Shown: piece after piece, positions 38,509 through 47,616 of the stretch | How positions within the stretch are numbered: position 1 is the stretch's first letter | How the letters are laid out: each line of letters opens with the position of its first letter | The notes under the pieces: generated by a model | Told to the model about the DNA's origin: nothing | The model's input: the letters and a program-made list of their open reading frames with translations, nothing else | Database searches by the model: none | Assembly: GCA_963746885.1 (NCBI GenBank) | Contig: CAVVDM010000003.1 | Span: 124,001 to 188,000, forward strand | Direction of reading: 5' to 3' | Length of the DNA stretch: 64,000 nucleotides | From: DATARH01 sp963746885 | GTDB lineage: Bacteria; Pseudomonadota; Alphaproteobacteria; ATCC43930; CGMCC-115725 | Made by a program: the position numbers and the translations under genes

Positions 38509-39267
38509 ATGCCGGCCGAGAGACTGTCGATGCGCCAGATCCGTGAAGTTTTGCGACTGTGCTGGGAAAGCGGGCTACCGCAGCGGGCGGCGGGCCGCAG
38601 CCTCGGGCTGGGCCAGGGTACGGTGTCGGCCTATTTGAGCCGGGCGCGCGCCGCCGGGCTCACCTGGCCACTGCCCGAGGATCTCGACGACGGGCAGCTT
38701 GAAGCTCTGCTGTTCCCGCCGACCTGCGGCATCCCGACCGATCAGCGTCCGCTGCCCGATTGGGCCTGGGTGCACCGCGAGCTGCGCCGCCCCGACGTGA
38801 CGCTGGCGCTGTTGTGGGAAGAGTATCGCACCGGCGCGCCCGACAACGGGTTCGGCTATTCCTGGTTCTGCGACCTCTACCGGGCCTGGGCCGGGCGGCT
38901 GAAGCCGACGATGCGCCAGGTCCACCTCGCCGGCGAGAAACTGTTCGTCGATTTCGCCGGCCGCACCGCCGAGGTGGTCGACGCCAATACCGGCGAGATC
39001 ATCCCAGTGCAGATCTTCGTCGCCGTGCTCGGCGCCTCCAGCTTCACCTACGCCGAGGCGGTGTGGAGCCAGAAACAGCTGCGCATGTCCGCGCCTTCGC
39101 CTATTTCGGCGGCGCCGCGCGGCAAACGGTCAGCGACAATCTGAAGGCCGGCATCACCAAGGCCTCGTTCTACGAGCCGATAGTCAACCGCACCTATGCC
39201 GACATGGCGCGGCATTACCGCACCGCCATCGTGCCGGCGCGACCCTACAAGCCGCGCGACAAGGCGA
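38509..39267 (+). pseudogene. istA: IstA transposase, first part
   Basis: From ATG 38509 (after GGGGGACGAG): helix-turn-helix MRQIREVLRLCWESGLPQRA with AAGRSLGLGQGTVSAYLSRA, then the DDE domain start LAGEKLFVDFAGRTAEVVDA (first Asp). A frameshift near 39090 moves to RAFAYFGGAARQTVSDNLKA (second Asp) and RPYKPRDKA. The coding sequence is then cut by the recombinase element and resumes near 42590. Confidence 0.85.
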
Positions 39268-39284
39268 TGGCTTCACACTGCACC

Positions 39285-41351
39285 TCATTCGGAGACTTGC
39301 ACGGTGATGGGAACGAGCCGGGCCTGGCGAGGCGCTTTCCCGCCGCAGCCCTTGAGGATGGTCTGGTCGGGCGGCAGCTGCCAGAGGCCACGCTTCAACT
39401 CGTCTTGATAGAGCTGCTTGATCAATCCCTGGCGGCCCCACTGCTGGACGGCGGTCCTGGAGACGCCGAAGCGTGCGGCGACCTCCCGGGTGGTCAGCAT
39501 GCCGAGGCGGCGCAGTCGCTCATACCGGCTGGGCAGCTTGTAGGCGGTGCGGATGAAGGCGATCTTCTTCAGGCTGAAGGGCTCGTCCTCCCAAGTCCGG
39601 CAGCCGCGCTGGTTCAGGATGTCGGCGATCTCGCGATCGCAGTGCTGGTCGAGCAGCCGGTTGACCTCGGCGACGAGCTCGGGCTTGAACTTGCGAATCT
39701 GCGCGATCGGCAGCGGCCGGTCGAGCCGCAGGGTGCGGGTGGCGCCGCCGCACAGGCGGATATGGGCGGTGATCACCTCGGCCTTGATCAAGGTCACGTC
39801 CTCGACGAGCAGGCGCAGGATCCGCTTGCGCTCGCGGGGCTCGACGCGGGGGTCGTTCCAGATCGCCGGGAACTGCTCGGCCAGGTCGAGGATGCGGCGA
39901 CGAGCTTGCGCATCGAGCGCAGCGACCAGGTCGCGGCTGCGCTGCTCATAGTCGGCAAGCGCATCGGCATGACTGCGTAGCTTGTCGTTCCATTCCGCCT
40001 CGAGCGCGTCGGCGACAAGGCGGTTGTCGGGATCGACCTTCATATACCGGCGCCGGGCGAGGTCCGCCTCATAGCGCAGTCGCTCGACATGCTGGCGGCG
40101 CAAGGCATCGGTCTCGGCGGCACGGGCCTCGAGCTCCTGCTGGACCACCAAGGTGACGTCCAAGGTCATCGGGGTCATCAACTCGACAATGAGGGCGCCG
40201 ATCGCCGGATCGACAATCTTGCCGGGGACGGTCTGGCATATGCGTCCGCCGCGGCGCACGATGTTCTCCTGGCAGATGTAGACCGGCACGATGCGACCGT
40301 GTTCCTGGCTGTAGTGGACACCCATGCGTTCGCCGCACAACCCGCACAGCACCCGCCCTTGCAGCAGCGCCGGCCCCTCTCGCGCGGGTCCGGACCGCCG
40401 CTGGATGCCGTAGGCGCGGCCATTGTCGACGAGCCGCTGCTGGTTTGCCTCGAAGCGGTCCCAGTCAATGTAGCCGCGCTGGGTGCCCGGCATCACGAAC
40501 TGCCATTCGGATCTCGGCATCATCACCACGCCGGTGCTACCGTCCGGGCGGCGTCGGGTGCGCCTCCGCCCGTAGACGAAGGCCCCGGCATAGCGGGGAT
40601 TGTGCAACACCTGCAGGATGCGCGAGTGCTGCGGCAGCGCCCAGACAAGCTCGCCCTTGTTCGGCCCCGACCGCAGCCGACGCGGGAACCGGATGCCCTG
40701 ATCGCGGAAGAAACGAACGGTCTTGGTTGCGCTGCCAGTACGGTCAAAGGTCTCGAAGACCAAACGGACGGCGGCCTGCACCTCAGCGTCGGGATCAAGG
40801 TCGATGACGCCGTCGGCTCGATACACCAGTCCCACCGGCGGGCCCATCTCGAGTTCGCCGCGCCGGGCCTTGTTGAGCTGTCCGCCCCGCATGCGCGCCT
40901 TGAGAATGTGCAGTTCGGCTTCGCTCATCGTGCCCTTGAGGCCAAGCAGCAGGCGATCGTTGAAGCTGGCCGGATCGTAGATGCCATCCTCGTCGAGAAT
41001 CAGGGTCGCGGTCAGGGCGCAGAGCTCAATCAGCCGGTGCCAATCGGCCGAGTTGCGGGCGAGACGGGAGACCTCGAGCCCCATGACGATGCCGGCCTTG
41101 GCCAGCGCCACTTCGCTGACCAGTTCCTGGAAGCCGTCGCGCGTGGCGGCGGTCGAGCCGGACTTGCCGAGATCGCGGTCAATGACGCGCACCCGCTCGG
41201 CCGGCCAACCCGCGGCGATCGCGCGGTGGCGCAGGGCGTATTGGCGCTGCGTGCTCTCGCCGTTCTCGGCGACCTGGCGCAGGGTCGACTGGCGGACATA
41301 GAGATAGGCGTCGCGCTTGAGATGATCGGCGGTGACCTTGAGCTCAGACAT
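39285..41351 (-). CDS. Large serine recombinase
   Basis: 688 residues from ATG 41351. Resolvase domain: catalytic Ser22 in YLYVRQSTLRQVAENG, ESTQRQYALRHRAIAAGW, and GLEVSRLARNSADWHRLIEL. Recombinase domain with VLHNPRYAGAFVYGRRR (about 240). Zinc ribbon: GRVLCGLCGERMGVHYSQEH ... YICQENI. Coiled coil at about 395-470. C-terminal HTH LTTREVAARFGVSRTAVQQW. Its ATG overlaps the stop of the 91-residue gene by 8 bases. Intact; it is the likely mover of the element. Confidence 0.92.
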   Translation of the reverse strand: MSELKVTADHLKRDAYLYVRQSTLRQVAENGESTQRQYALRHRAIAAGWPAERVRVIDRDLGKSGSTAATRDGFQELVSEVALAKAGIVMGLEVSRLARNSADWHRLIELCALTATLILDEDGIYDPASFNDRLLLGLKGTMSEAELHILKARMRGGQLNKARRGELEMGPPVGLVYRADGVIDLDPDAEVQAAVRLVFETFDRTGSATKTVRFFRDQGIRFPRRLRSGPNKGELVWALPQHSRILQVLHNPRYAGAFVYGRRRTRRRPDGSTGVVMMPRSEWQFVMPGTQRGYIDWDRFEANQQRLVDNGRAYGIQRRSGPAREGPALLQGRVLCGLCGERMGVHYSQEHGRIVPVYICQENIVRRGGRICQTVPGKIVDPAIGALIVELMTPMTLDVTLVVQQELEARAAETDALRRQHVERLRYEADLARRRYMKVDPDNRLVADALEAEWNDKLRSHADALADYEQRSRDLVAALDAQARRRILDLAEQFPAIWNDPRVEPRERKRILRLLVEDVTLIKAEVITAHIRLCGGATRTLRLDRPLPIAQIRKFKPELVAEVNRLLDQHCDREIADILNQRGCRTWEDEPFSLKKIAFIRTAYKLPSRYERLRRLGMLTTREVAARFGVSRTAVQQWGRQGLIKQLYQDELKRGLWQLPPDQTILKGCGGKAPRQARLVPITVQVSE

Positions 41352-41619
41352 GGGTGGGTTCCGCGATGATGGCGAGAACGATGCCGGCGATGAGCCGGGT
41401 GAGCTCGCTCGAAGCTGGTGCCGGGGCGTGCCGGGTCGGTGGTTGTAGCGCTGGACCGGAGATCGGCGTGCCGGTGGCGAGCACCTCGATCAAGCTCCGC
41501 GACCAGGCTGTTAGTCCCTCGCGGCGCAATACGCCGAGATGGGGACCGGCATCCGGGTCGGCACGGAGCACGGCGGCGCGCAGCAACTCGTAGGTGTCGA
41601 CGGCATTGATGGAAGCCAC
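41344..41619 (-). CDS. Small accessory protein of the recombinase element
   Basis: 91 residues from GTG 41619, two bases after the stop of the HTH gene. MASINAVDTYELLRAAVLRA, GPHLGVLRREGLTAWSRSLI and SSELTRLIAGIVLAIIAEP are visible; soluble helical N-terminus and hydrophobic C-terminus. No family recognised. Tight coupling on both sides argues that it works with the recombinase. Confidence 0.7.
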   Translation of the reverse strand: MASINAVDTYELLRAAVLRADPDAGPHLGVLRREGLTAWSRSLIEVLATGTPISGPALQPPTRHAPAPASSELTRLIAGIVLAIIAEPTHV

Positions 41620-41621
41620 GG

Positions 41622-42095
41622 TCAGGGCGGGCCGAGTGGTTTTTTTTTGCGTGCCAGCGCGCGTTCCAGGCTGCGGCGATGGACCTTGATGCCGAAGCGC
41701 GCTTCGACGGCGGCGAGGCATTGCGGCGTCGTCAGCTCGGGGGTGGCGGCTTTGAGATCGACGACGAAGGCGACGACCTCGGCAGAGATCTTGTGACCGC
41801 CTCTGGGGCCGCGCGGCCGGGGCAGCAAGCCGGCAAGCCCGGCCGCCGCGAGCGTGTCCTGGGCCTTGTAGAAAGTCGGCCGCGACACGCCGAAGGCGGC
41901 GGCGACGTCGCTGATGGGAATGCCGTCGGCCTTGTGGCGCCGTACCATCTCGTAGCGCACCTGGACGAGGTCTTTCGGGTCGAAGAACGGGTTGTCGGCG
42001 AACCGGGCATCGCGCACCGCCTCCGGATGCGGATTGAGCGCACCGTCGCGCGCCAACGCCTGACTCTTCGGGTCTTGACGCAGCGCTCTGGCCAT
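41622..42095 (-). CDS. Helix-turn-helix protein of the recombinase element
   Basis: 157 residues from ATG 42095. VRYEMVRRHKADGIPISDVA then AFGVSRPTFYKAQDTLAAAG is a helix-turn-helix near residues 50-85. The C-terminal half (TPELTTPQCLAAVEARFGIK, HRRSLERALARKKKP) looks like a second winged helix of transposase-like type. A run of nine T on the plus strand (41641-41649) encodes the KKK. First gene of the three-gene operon; possible regulator or target-binding factor. Confidence 0.75.
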   Translation of the reverse strand: MARALRQDPKSQALARDGALNPHPEAVRDARFADNPFFDPKDLVQVRYEMVRRHKADGIPISDVAAAFGVSRPTFYKAQDTLAAAGLAGLLPRPRGPRGGHKISAEVVAFVVDLKAATPELTTPQCLAAVEARFGIKVHRRSLERALARKKKPLGPP

Positions 42096-42123
42096 GTCCT
42101 GCTGCCGTCACGAATTGTAAATA

Positions 42124-42152
42124 AAAATACGCCTCAACTAAACGACTGTCAA
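42124..42152 (-). promoter_or_regulatory. Sigma-70-type promoter of the recombinase operon
   Basis: Reading the minus strand: TTGACA (42152-42147), a 17-base spacer, then TATTTT (42129-42124), 29 bases before the ATG of the HTH gene. A perfect -35 and optimal spacing in A/T-rich DNA inside a GC-rich window. Confidence 0.7.
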
Positions 42153-42284
42153 TGAGCATCACATACCACCCTTGGGAGGAAAGGCACCGGAACCGGCACA
42201 CTCGTGAACCAATTGCTCGATGAAGGGCAATGGTTCGAACGCCCTTTGCGGCGCAATCCAATTTACACAGCGGCAAAATTAGAT

Positions 42285-42560
42285 TTACGCATTACCACGC
42301 AGGCGAAGCTCCTCCAGAAGCTCGCAGAGGGCCAACAGGTCGACCGGGCGAAAGGCCGCGCTCCCGGCGGCAACCCGTCGAAACTCGTCTGGGGGATCAA
42401 TGTCCGTCAGATCGGCTGAGACCGAGCGCAGCCGCCCGTCCTCGTCAAGATAGGTCACCCGGTCCTCGCTCCAGTGACGGCGGCGACAGACCAACTCGAA
42501 CTCCCTCCCTGACTGCGGATGGAAAGGGTGGGTGATGCGGATCCGGCTGCTGGTTGTCCC
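42285..42560 (-). CDS. DUF5372 protein, start unclear
   Basis: The frame holds RIRITHPFHPQSGREFELVC, HWSEDRVTYLDEDGRLRSVS and RPVDLLALCELLEELRLR, the DUF5372 signature (about 75 residues). No ATG, GTG or TTG lies suitably ahead of RIRITHPF. The frame runs on upstream through the right repeat (42583-42596) into istA DNA, so the first codons may have been lost or replaced at integration. Confidence 0.65.
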   Translation of the reverse strand, partial: GTTSSRIRITHPFHPQSGREFELVCRRRHWSEDRVTYLDEDGRLRSVSADLTDIDPPDEFRRVAAGSAAFRPVDLLALCELLEELRLRGNA

Positions 42561-42589
42561 CGCACAATCAGCAGTCGACAATGCGCGAC

Positions 42590-43363
42590 AAAGCGAAAGT
42601 CGAGGTTGGCGTCCAGGTTGTCGGGCGCTGGATCCTGGCACGGCTGCGGCACCGGCGGTTCTTCTCGCTGTTCGATCTCAACGCCGCGATCCGCGAGCTG
42701 CTCGACGATCTCAACAACCGGCCGATGCGCGGCTGGGGAACCAGCCGGCGGGCCCTCTTCGAGCAGCTCGACGGGCCAGCATTGCAGCCGTTACCGGCCG
42801 AACCCTACGAATACGCCGAGTGGAAGCGCTGCCGCGTCAACCTCGACTACCATGTCGAGATCGCCAAGCACTACTACAGCGTGCCGCATCAGCTGATCCG
42901 CCAGGAGGTCGAGGCGCGGATCACCATCGCCACGGTAGAGATCTTCCATCGCGGCAAGCGGGTCGCCAGCCATCGCCGCAGCGCCCGGCCACATCGACCG
43001 ACGACCGTTGCCGAGCACATGCCAAGTTCGCACCGGCGCTATCGCGACTGGACGCATGAGCGTATCCGTCGCGAGGCCGCCGCTGTCGGCGACAACACCG
43101 CCATCCTGGCCGACGTGATCCTACGCTCGCGGCCGCATCCCGAGCAGGGCTTCCGCTCCTGCATCGGCATCCTGGGCCTCGTCAAACGCTACGGCGCCGC
43201 GCGTGTCGACGCCGCCTGCGGCCGTGCGCTGGCGCTCGGCACGCGCTCCTACAACTCGGTCGCCACCATCCTGAAGAACCATCGCGAGAACGCCGCGCCG
43301 CCGACGGCCGAGGCGCCGGTGCTGATCCACGAGAACATCCGCGGCCCCGGCTACTACGGATGA
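42590..43363 (+). pseudogene. istA: IstA transposase, second part
   Basis: Resumes after the recombinase element as KAKVEVGVQVVGRWILARLR (with the final catalytic Glu of KVEV), then YEYAEWKRCRVNLDYHVEIA, KHYYSVPHQLIRQEVEARIT (Mu-type C-terminal beta domain) and SRPHPEQGFRSCIGILGLVK, ending YYG and TGA at 43361. The C-terminal part is intact. Confidence 0.85.
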
Positions 43364-43391
43364 GATCGACAACCCTTTTCGACGCGACCTG

Positions 43392-44707
43392 CTATCCTGG
43401 ACCGGCACGGGTTGACCGCGTGGCAAAGAGCCGGGATCGAGGATGCAAGCCCGACCGCGCGCCTTCATCAGCGTCGTTCCTCGCTTGCGGCACCCGTGCG
43501 CTGCTTCCCATTGCCGCGCCGCTGCCATCGGCTGACGAACCGTTCGTAGGCGTGTTCGGCATGGCGGGCGACTCGATCTCGCGGTCACGCAGCTCCTTGA
43601 TATTGTACGCGTAGGCCGGCCCTCGTTTATTTCCTTTCCTAACCGGTTGGCCGGCTTGCAGCTCCATGGCCCGCAGCTTGTTCGCGACCAGCGCCGGGCG
43701 GGCCCACTGGTAATCGGCATCCTTGGTCAACAGGTGCCAGCACAGCACGGTCAGCTTGCGTGCGACGGCAACGGCGGCGATCTGATGGCCACGGCGGGCG
43801 CGGATGCGCAGAAAGAACGCACGCAGTGGACCCGGCGCCTTGGATGCGGCCCAGGCTGCCTCGACGAGCATGGCGCGGGCATGAGCTACGATCCCCGCTT
43901 GCTGATGCGACCGTGCTGGGCAAGTCCCAGACCCGATTGCCGCACTCGCGGGTTCAGGCCGACGTAGCTGACCAGCTTCTGCGGCGATGGGGGAAGCGGC
44001 GCACGTCGCCGATCGCCGCCACCAGGCCGGCGGCGACGATCAGGTTGACGCCGGTGATGGTGAGGAGTCGCTTGACTGCCGGATCCTCGATGGCCGTTTG
44101 CGCGATCTCTCGGTCGAGGGTGCCGAGATCCTCGCCCAGCCGATCGAGTTCGCGCAGGTGACGCTCGATTGCGGCTCGCTCGTCATCGGGAACAACCTGT
44201 CGCGCCAGCCAGATCCGACCCAGCCTCCCGAACAGGTCGGCATGCGGGCACGGCGGGATCAGATGGGCATGCAGGATCGAGTGCACCTCGTTCTTGATCC
44301 GGGTGCGATGCCGAACAACCTGGTTGCGCCGAGCCACCAGTCGCCGCAGGCATTCGGTGTCCGCGTCGGGTACCCAGATCTCCGGCAGGAAATCCGCTGC
44401 CCGCAGCGACGCCAGCACGCCTGCATCGATCTTGTCGGTCTTGACGTGCGCATGTGCGATCGCCTTGACTTGTAGCGGATTGGCCACGATCACTCGCGCA
44501 ACATACGGCTGAAGCACCCGCACCACCGCCATCGCATTGCCGGTCGCTTCGATGACGACCTCGTCTTCCTTGCTCAAGGCTGCGACCAAAACCCTCAAGC
44601 CCGGCGCGGGTCATGCTGATGCGCCCGGCCGGCCGCAGTTTTCCATCCTCCCAGAAAACCACCTCCGCGAAAGTTCGGTGGATGTCCATGCCGATCACGC
44701 GTCGCAT
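43392..44707 (-). pseudogene. IS110-family transposase, several frameshifts
   Basis: From ATG 44707: IGMDIHRTFAEVVFWEDGKL (first Asp of the DEDD RuvC-like domain), a frame break near 44590, EDEVVIEATGNAMAVVRVLQ (Glu), HAHVKTDKIDAGVLASLRAA (Asp pair), and the C-terminal Transposase_20 domain LLTITGVNLIVAAGLVAAIG. Further breaks near 43975 and 43880 separate LVSYVGLNPRVRQSG and AMLVEAAWAASKAPGPLRAF, with the tail altered after 43580. IS110 makes no inverted repeats, so its borders within the istA-istB gap are not defined. Confidence 0.8.
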
Positions 44708-44980
44708 CGCCTGCTCCTCTCCTTCGCTATGGCGGGAGCAGTGGGCAACACGACAACTACGGATCCGCGCTCTCGGCGCAACCGGGTAGGTCGCAGGGGC
44801 GGCCAGCTACTAACACGAGCTCTCGGCTCATCGTACACATCGGCCTGCCCACTCAGCGTGCTCCCGGTGCCCCTCGTCCCGGATGGTCACACCATACGCC
44901 GGGAATGAACCAATCCCAGCCGAACGAGCGGGCACCGCGATCTTCATACCGGTTACCACTGACCCCGAAAGGAGAGAAGA

Positions 44981-45731
44981 TGCTCATCCATCCCACGGTC
45001 GAGCGGCTGCGCGCGCGCTCGGCCTGTCGGCCATGGCCGAAGCCTTCATCGAGTTGCACAACGCGCCCGACGCCGCCGAGCTGACTCGGGAAGACTGGCT
45101 CGGCCTCTTGGTCGACCGCGAGGCGACCAGCCGCGAGAACAAGCGCCTGGCGCGCCGGCTGCGCGAGGCCAAGCTGCGCCAGGCCGCCGTCGTCGAGGAC
45201 GTCAACCTGCACGCGCCGCGTGGCCTGGATCGCGCCCTGTTCCAAAAACTCGTCACCTGCGAATGGCTGCGCGATCATCATCATCTGGTCGTTATCGGCC
45301 CGACCGGCATCGGCAAGTCGTGGTTGGCTTGCGCCCTCGGCCACAAAGCCTGCCGCGAAGGCTTCTCGGTGCTCTACAAGCGCGCCAGCCGCCTGTTCGG
45401 TGACCTGGCCCAGGCTCGCGGCGAGGGCCGACTGCCGCGAGCCTTGGCGACACTCGAACGCGTCCGGCTCTTGATCATCGACGACTGGGGGCCGGAGCCG
45501 CTCAACGCCGAGCAGCGCCGCGATCTGCTCGAGATCGTCGATGACCGCTACGACCGCGGATCGCTGCTGATCACCAGCCAAGTGCCGGTGAGTTGATGGC
45601 ACGAGGTCATCGCCGATCCCACGCTCGGTGACGCGATCCTCGACCGCATCGTTCACCGCGCGCACCGGATCGAGCTGAAAGGCCCGTCGATGCGGCGTCA
45701 GCTCGTCGCCGCCGAAAGTCCCGCTGCATGA
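44981..45731 (+). pseudogene. istB: IstB helper ATPase, frameshift and premature TGA
   Basis: ATG 44981 follows AAAGGAGAGAAG. MLIHPTVERLRA is followed by a frame slip inside a CGCGCGCGC tract (about 45007-45016), then LGLSAMAEAFIELHN. Walker A is VVIGPTGIGKSWLACALGHK and Walker B RVRLLIIDDWGPEPL. At 45594 a TGA interrupts QVPVS-stop-WHEVIADPTLGDAILDR, where Arg is expected; the frame ends normally at 45731 after VAAESPAA. Both lesions inactivate the gene. Confidence 0.85.
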
Positions 45732-46025
45732 GCGCCCGTGGCCTGATCGCCCACGGGGGCCCACAGCGCCTCCCCACGCGCGCCGCTCCGTCGCTCGTGA
45801 GGGCACTGCACGTCGCGCGTGGGTCCCCTCCGCGGACTCCATGGACGATCCGCAGCCGGCTTGACCCGCCCCGCCATGCCAATGCAACCTATGCTTACGT
45901 CGGCGGCGCGGCGCGCCACGACCATCACGCCGGGCTTCTACAAGCCCGTGATCGCGTGATCACGATCACCGGAATTGGTGATCACCTTCAGCCGGAATGG
46001 CTGATCACCTTCACCGGAATGCGCA

Positions 46026-46551
46026 GATCGACGAGGCGCACGAGTATTTCGACGAGAACGTCGACGACCTCTTGATCGAGGCGCGCAAATACAAGGTGGG
46101 CTGTGTGCTGGCGCACCAGTTCCTCGACCAGACGACGACCTATCTACGCTCCTCGCTCGCTTCCAGCACGGCGACCAAGCTCGCCTCCCGCCTGTCGGTC
46201 GCCGACGCGCGCTTTCTCGCGCCCAACATGCGCACCGTGCCGGAGACGTTGCTCACAGTGCCGCGGCTGACCTTCGCCTGCTACATCCGCGACGCGACGC
46301 CTGAGGCCGTGCAGGTCCCGGTCGAAGCGGGGAAGCTCGAAGGCCAGCCGCGCTTGAGCGACGACGAATACGCGTCATTCCTCGACCGCAACCGCGAACG
46401 CGTGAGTTTGGTGAAGGAAACAGACAGCACGGTAAAGCGCCAGCCTGATCAGCCGACGCCGCCGGAAAGCCCGGCGCGACATCAAGGGGAACAACGCCCC
46501 GGTGCCAAGCCGCCACCGCCGAGCGATGAAGAAGACGACTACCGGCTATGA
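46026..46551 (+). pseudogene. HerA/TraD-type conjugation ATPase, second part
   Basis: Continues the ATPase after the IS21 insertion: DEAHEYFDENVDDLLIEARK (Walker B region), YKVGCVLAHQFLDQTTTYLR and TKLASRLSVADARFLAPN. The last 50 residues are Pro/Glu/Asp-rich and end EEDDYRL. The insertion falls inside the Walker B strand, so no functional product is possible. Confidence 0.75.
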
Positions 46552-46655
46552 TAAAATTGCAAACATGCGCATACGGGGTCATGCGGTTCCGTGCAGTACA
46601 TGGCGCAGCATGGCGTCCGTAGCCAGGAACGCTTATCGGGCTTATTCACCGATGC

Positions 46656-47579
46656 ATGACGACGACTGACACACTCGGAAGAAGACTGCGGTTCGCGTCG
46701 CCCCAACCGAAGGGCGGCTTCATCAAGGTGACCGAGCGCGACGTGCTGTTGTTCGAGGCGATCAACCGGCACGGCCCGCTCCCCGTTCATTACCTCTACG
46801 AGCTGACCAAATCGAAGGGGAAGGGCCTCGGCTGGCTCAAGAGGAAGATCACGAAGCTCACTCACGGCACGACCTACGACGCTCCCTATCTCGACCGGCC
46901 GGAGCAGCAATGGGCCTCGGTCGACGGCCGCTTCCAGCCCAACATCTACGATTTGACGCCGCGCGCCCTCGCAATCCTCGCCGAGAGGGGGATACGCCTC
47001 AACCAGCGCAGCGACCCGTTCCTCCACCGCTTCATGGGCGCGGCAACCGCGGCATCGATCCAGCTCGCCGCCGAATGCCGGCAGCTCAAGTTCGCCGATT
47101 TCGCCGCGATCCTCGCACACCCCAAATGCCCGGAGCCGACAAAGACGGCGCTCAATCCGCTGGCGATCCCGGCGAAAGGGAAGCACGTCATCCCCGACAA
47201 TCTGTTCGCCGTCCAGGGCGAGCGCCCCTCCTTCTACGCCGTCGAGATCGACCGGCGAACCGAAAGCATCGCCAGCGACACGGCCAAGACCGCCTACGGT
47301 CGGAAGCTGCACGGCTACATCGACATTCTCGCCAACCGCACCTACCGCGCCCACCTCGGCATCCCCAAACTGCACATCCTGACTGTCACGACGAACTCGC
47401 TACACCTCCAGCACATGCTCGATTTCTACCACTCGCTCAACGCGCCGGAGTTTGCCAAGCATTTCCTGTTCAAGTCGATATCCAACTTCGGCGCCAACTG
47501 GCATGTGCCGCCAATCATGTACGAATTGTTCAACGAGCCGTGGATAGTGGCCGACGGAAGCCGGGTACAAATCGGGTAG
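46656..47579 (+). CDS. Replication-relaxation-like protein
   Basis: 307 residues. The N-terminus (FIKVTERDVLLFEAINRHGP then LPVHYLYELT) is a winged-helix-like region, followed by QPNIYDLTPRALAILAERGI. The C-terminal half, RPSFYAVEIDRRTESIASDT, HGYIDILANRTYRAHLGIPK and LHILTVTTNSLHLQHMLDFY, resembles the nuclease-like fold of replication-relaxation family plasmid proteins. Follows the conjugation ATPase with a 105-base gap. Intact; the family call is moderate. Confidence 0.6.
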   Translation: MTTTDTLGRRLRFASPQPKGGFIKVTERDVLLFEAINRHGPLPVHYLYELTKSKGKGLGWLKRKITKLTHGTTYDAPYLDRPEQQWASVDGRFQPNIYDLTPRALAILAERGIRLNQRSDPFLHRFMGAATAASIQLAAECRQLKFADFAAILAHPKCPEPTKTALNPLAIPAKGKHVIPDNLFAVQGERPSFYAVEIDRRTESIASDTAKTAYGRKLHGYIDILANRTYRAHLGIPKLHILTVTTNSLHLQHMLDFYHSLNAPEFAKHFLFKSISNFGANWHVPPIMYELFNEPWIVADGSRVQIG

Positions 47580-47616
47580 GGTACAATGAGGGGCAGACCA
47601 ACCCTCGGAGGATGGA

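Larger units (their letters stand above)
39254..42596. mobile_element. Serine-recombinase element inserted in istA
   Basis: The 14-base direct repeat GCGCGACAAGGCGA (39254-39267) recurs with one change as GCGCGACAAAGCGA (42583-42596). Joining the two restores the istA reading PRDKAKVEVGVQVVGRW. The element between them is 3,329 bp and carries, on the minus strand, a large serine recombinase, a 91-residue protein, an HTH protein and a DUF5372 gene. No inverted repeats were seen, as expected for recombinase-driven insertion. Confidence 0.85.
38308..46025 (+). mobile_element. IS21-family element, enlarged by two nested insertions
   Basis: The ends are TGCGTGTTCCGG (38308) and, inward from 46025, TGCGCATTCCGG. 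The heptamer GATCGAC flanks both ends (38301-38307 and 46026-46032), a target duplication in the IS21 size range; removing the element restores the ATPase reading FLVIDEAHEYFDEN. It holds istA (split), istB (broken), a serine-recombinase element at 39254-42596 and an IS110 element between istA and istB. Without these the IS would be about 2.5-3 kb. Confidence 0.92.

Noticed and set aside
40089..41369. 426-codon plus-strand frame opposite the serine recombinase
   Set aside because: Antisense to a recombinase with every expected domain.
42204..42419. 71-codon plus-strand frame after a GGGAGG-like site
   Set aside because: Overlaps the well-supported DUF5372 frame on the other strand and has no recognisable content.
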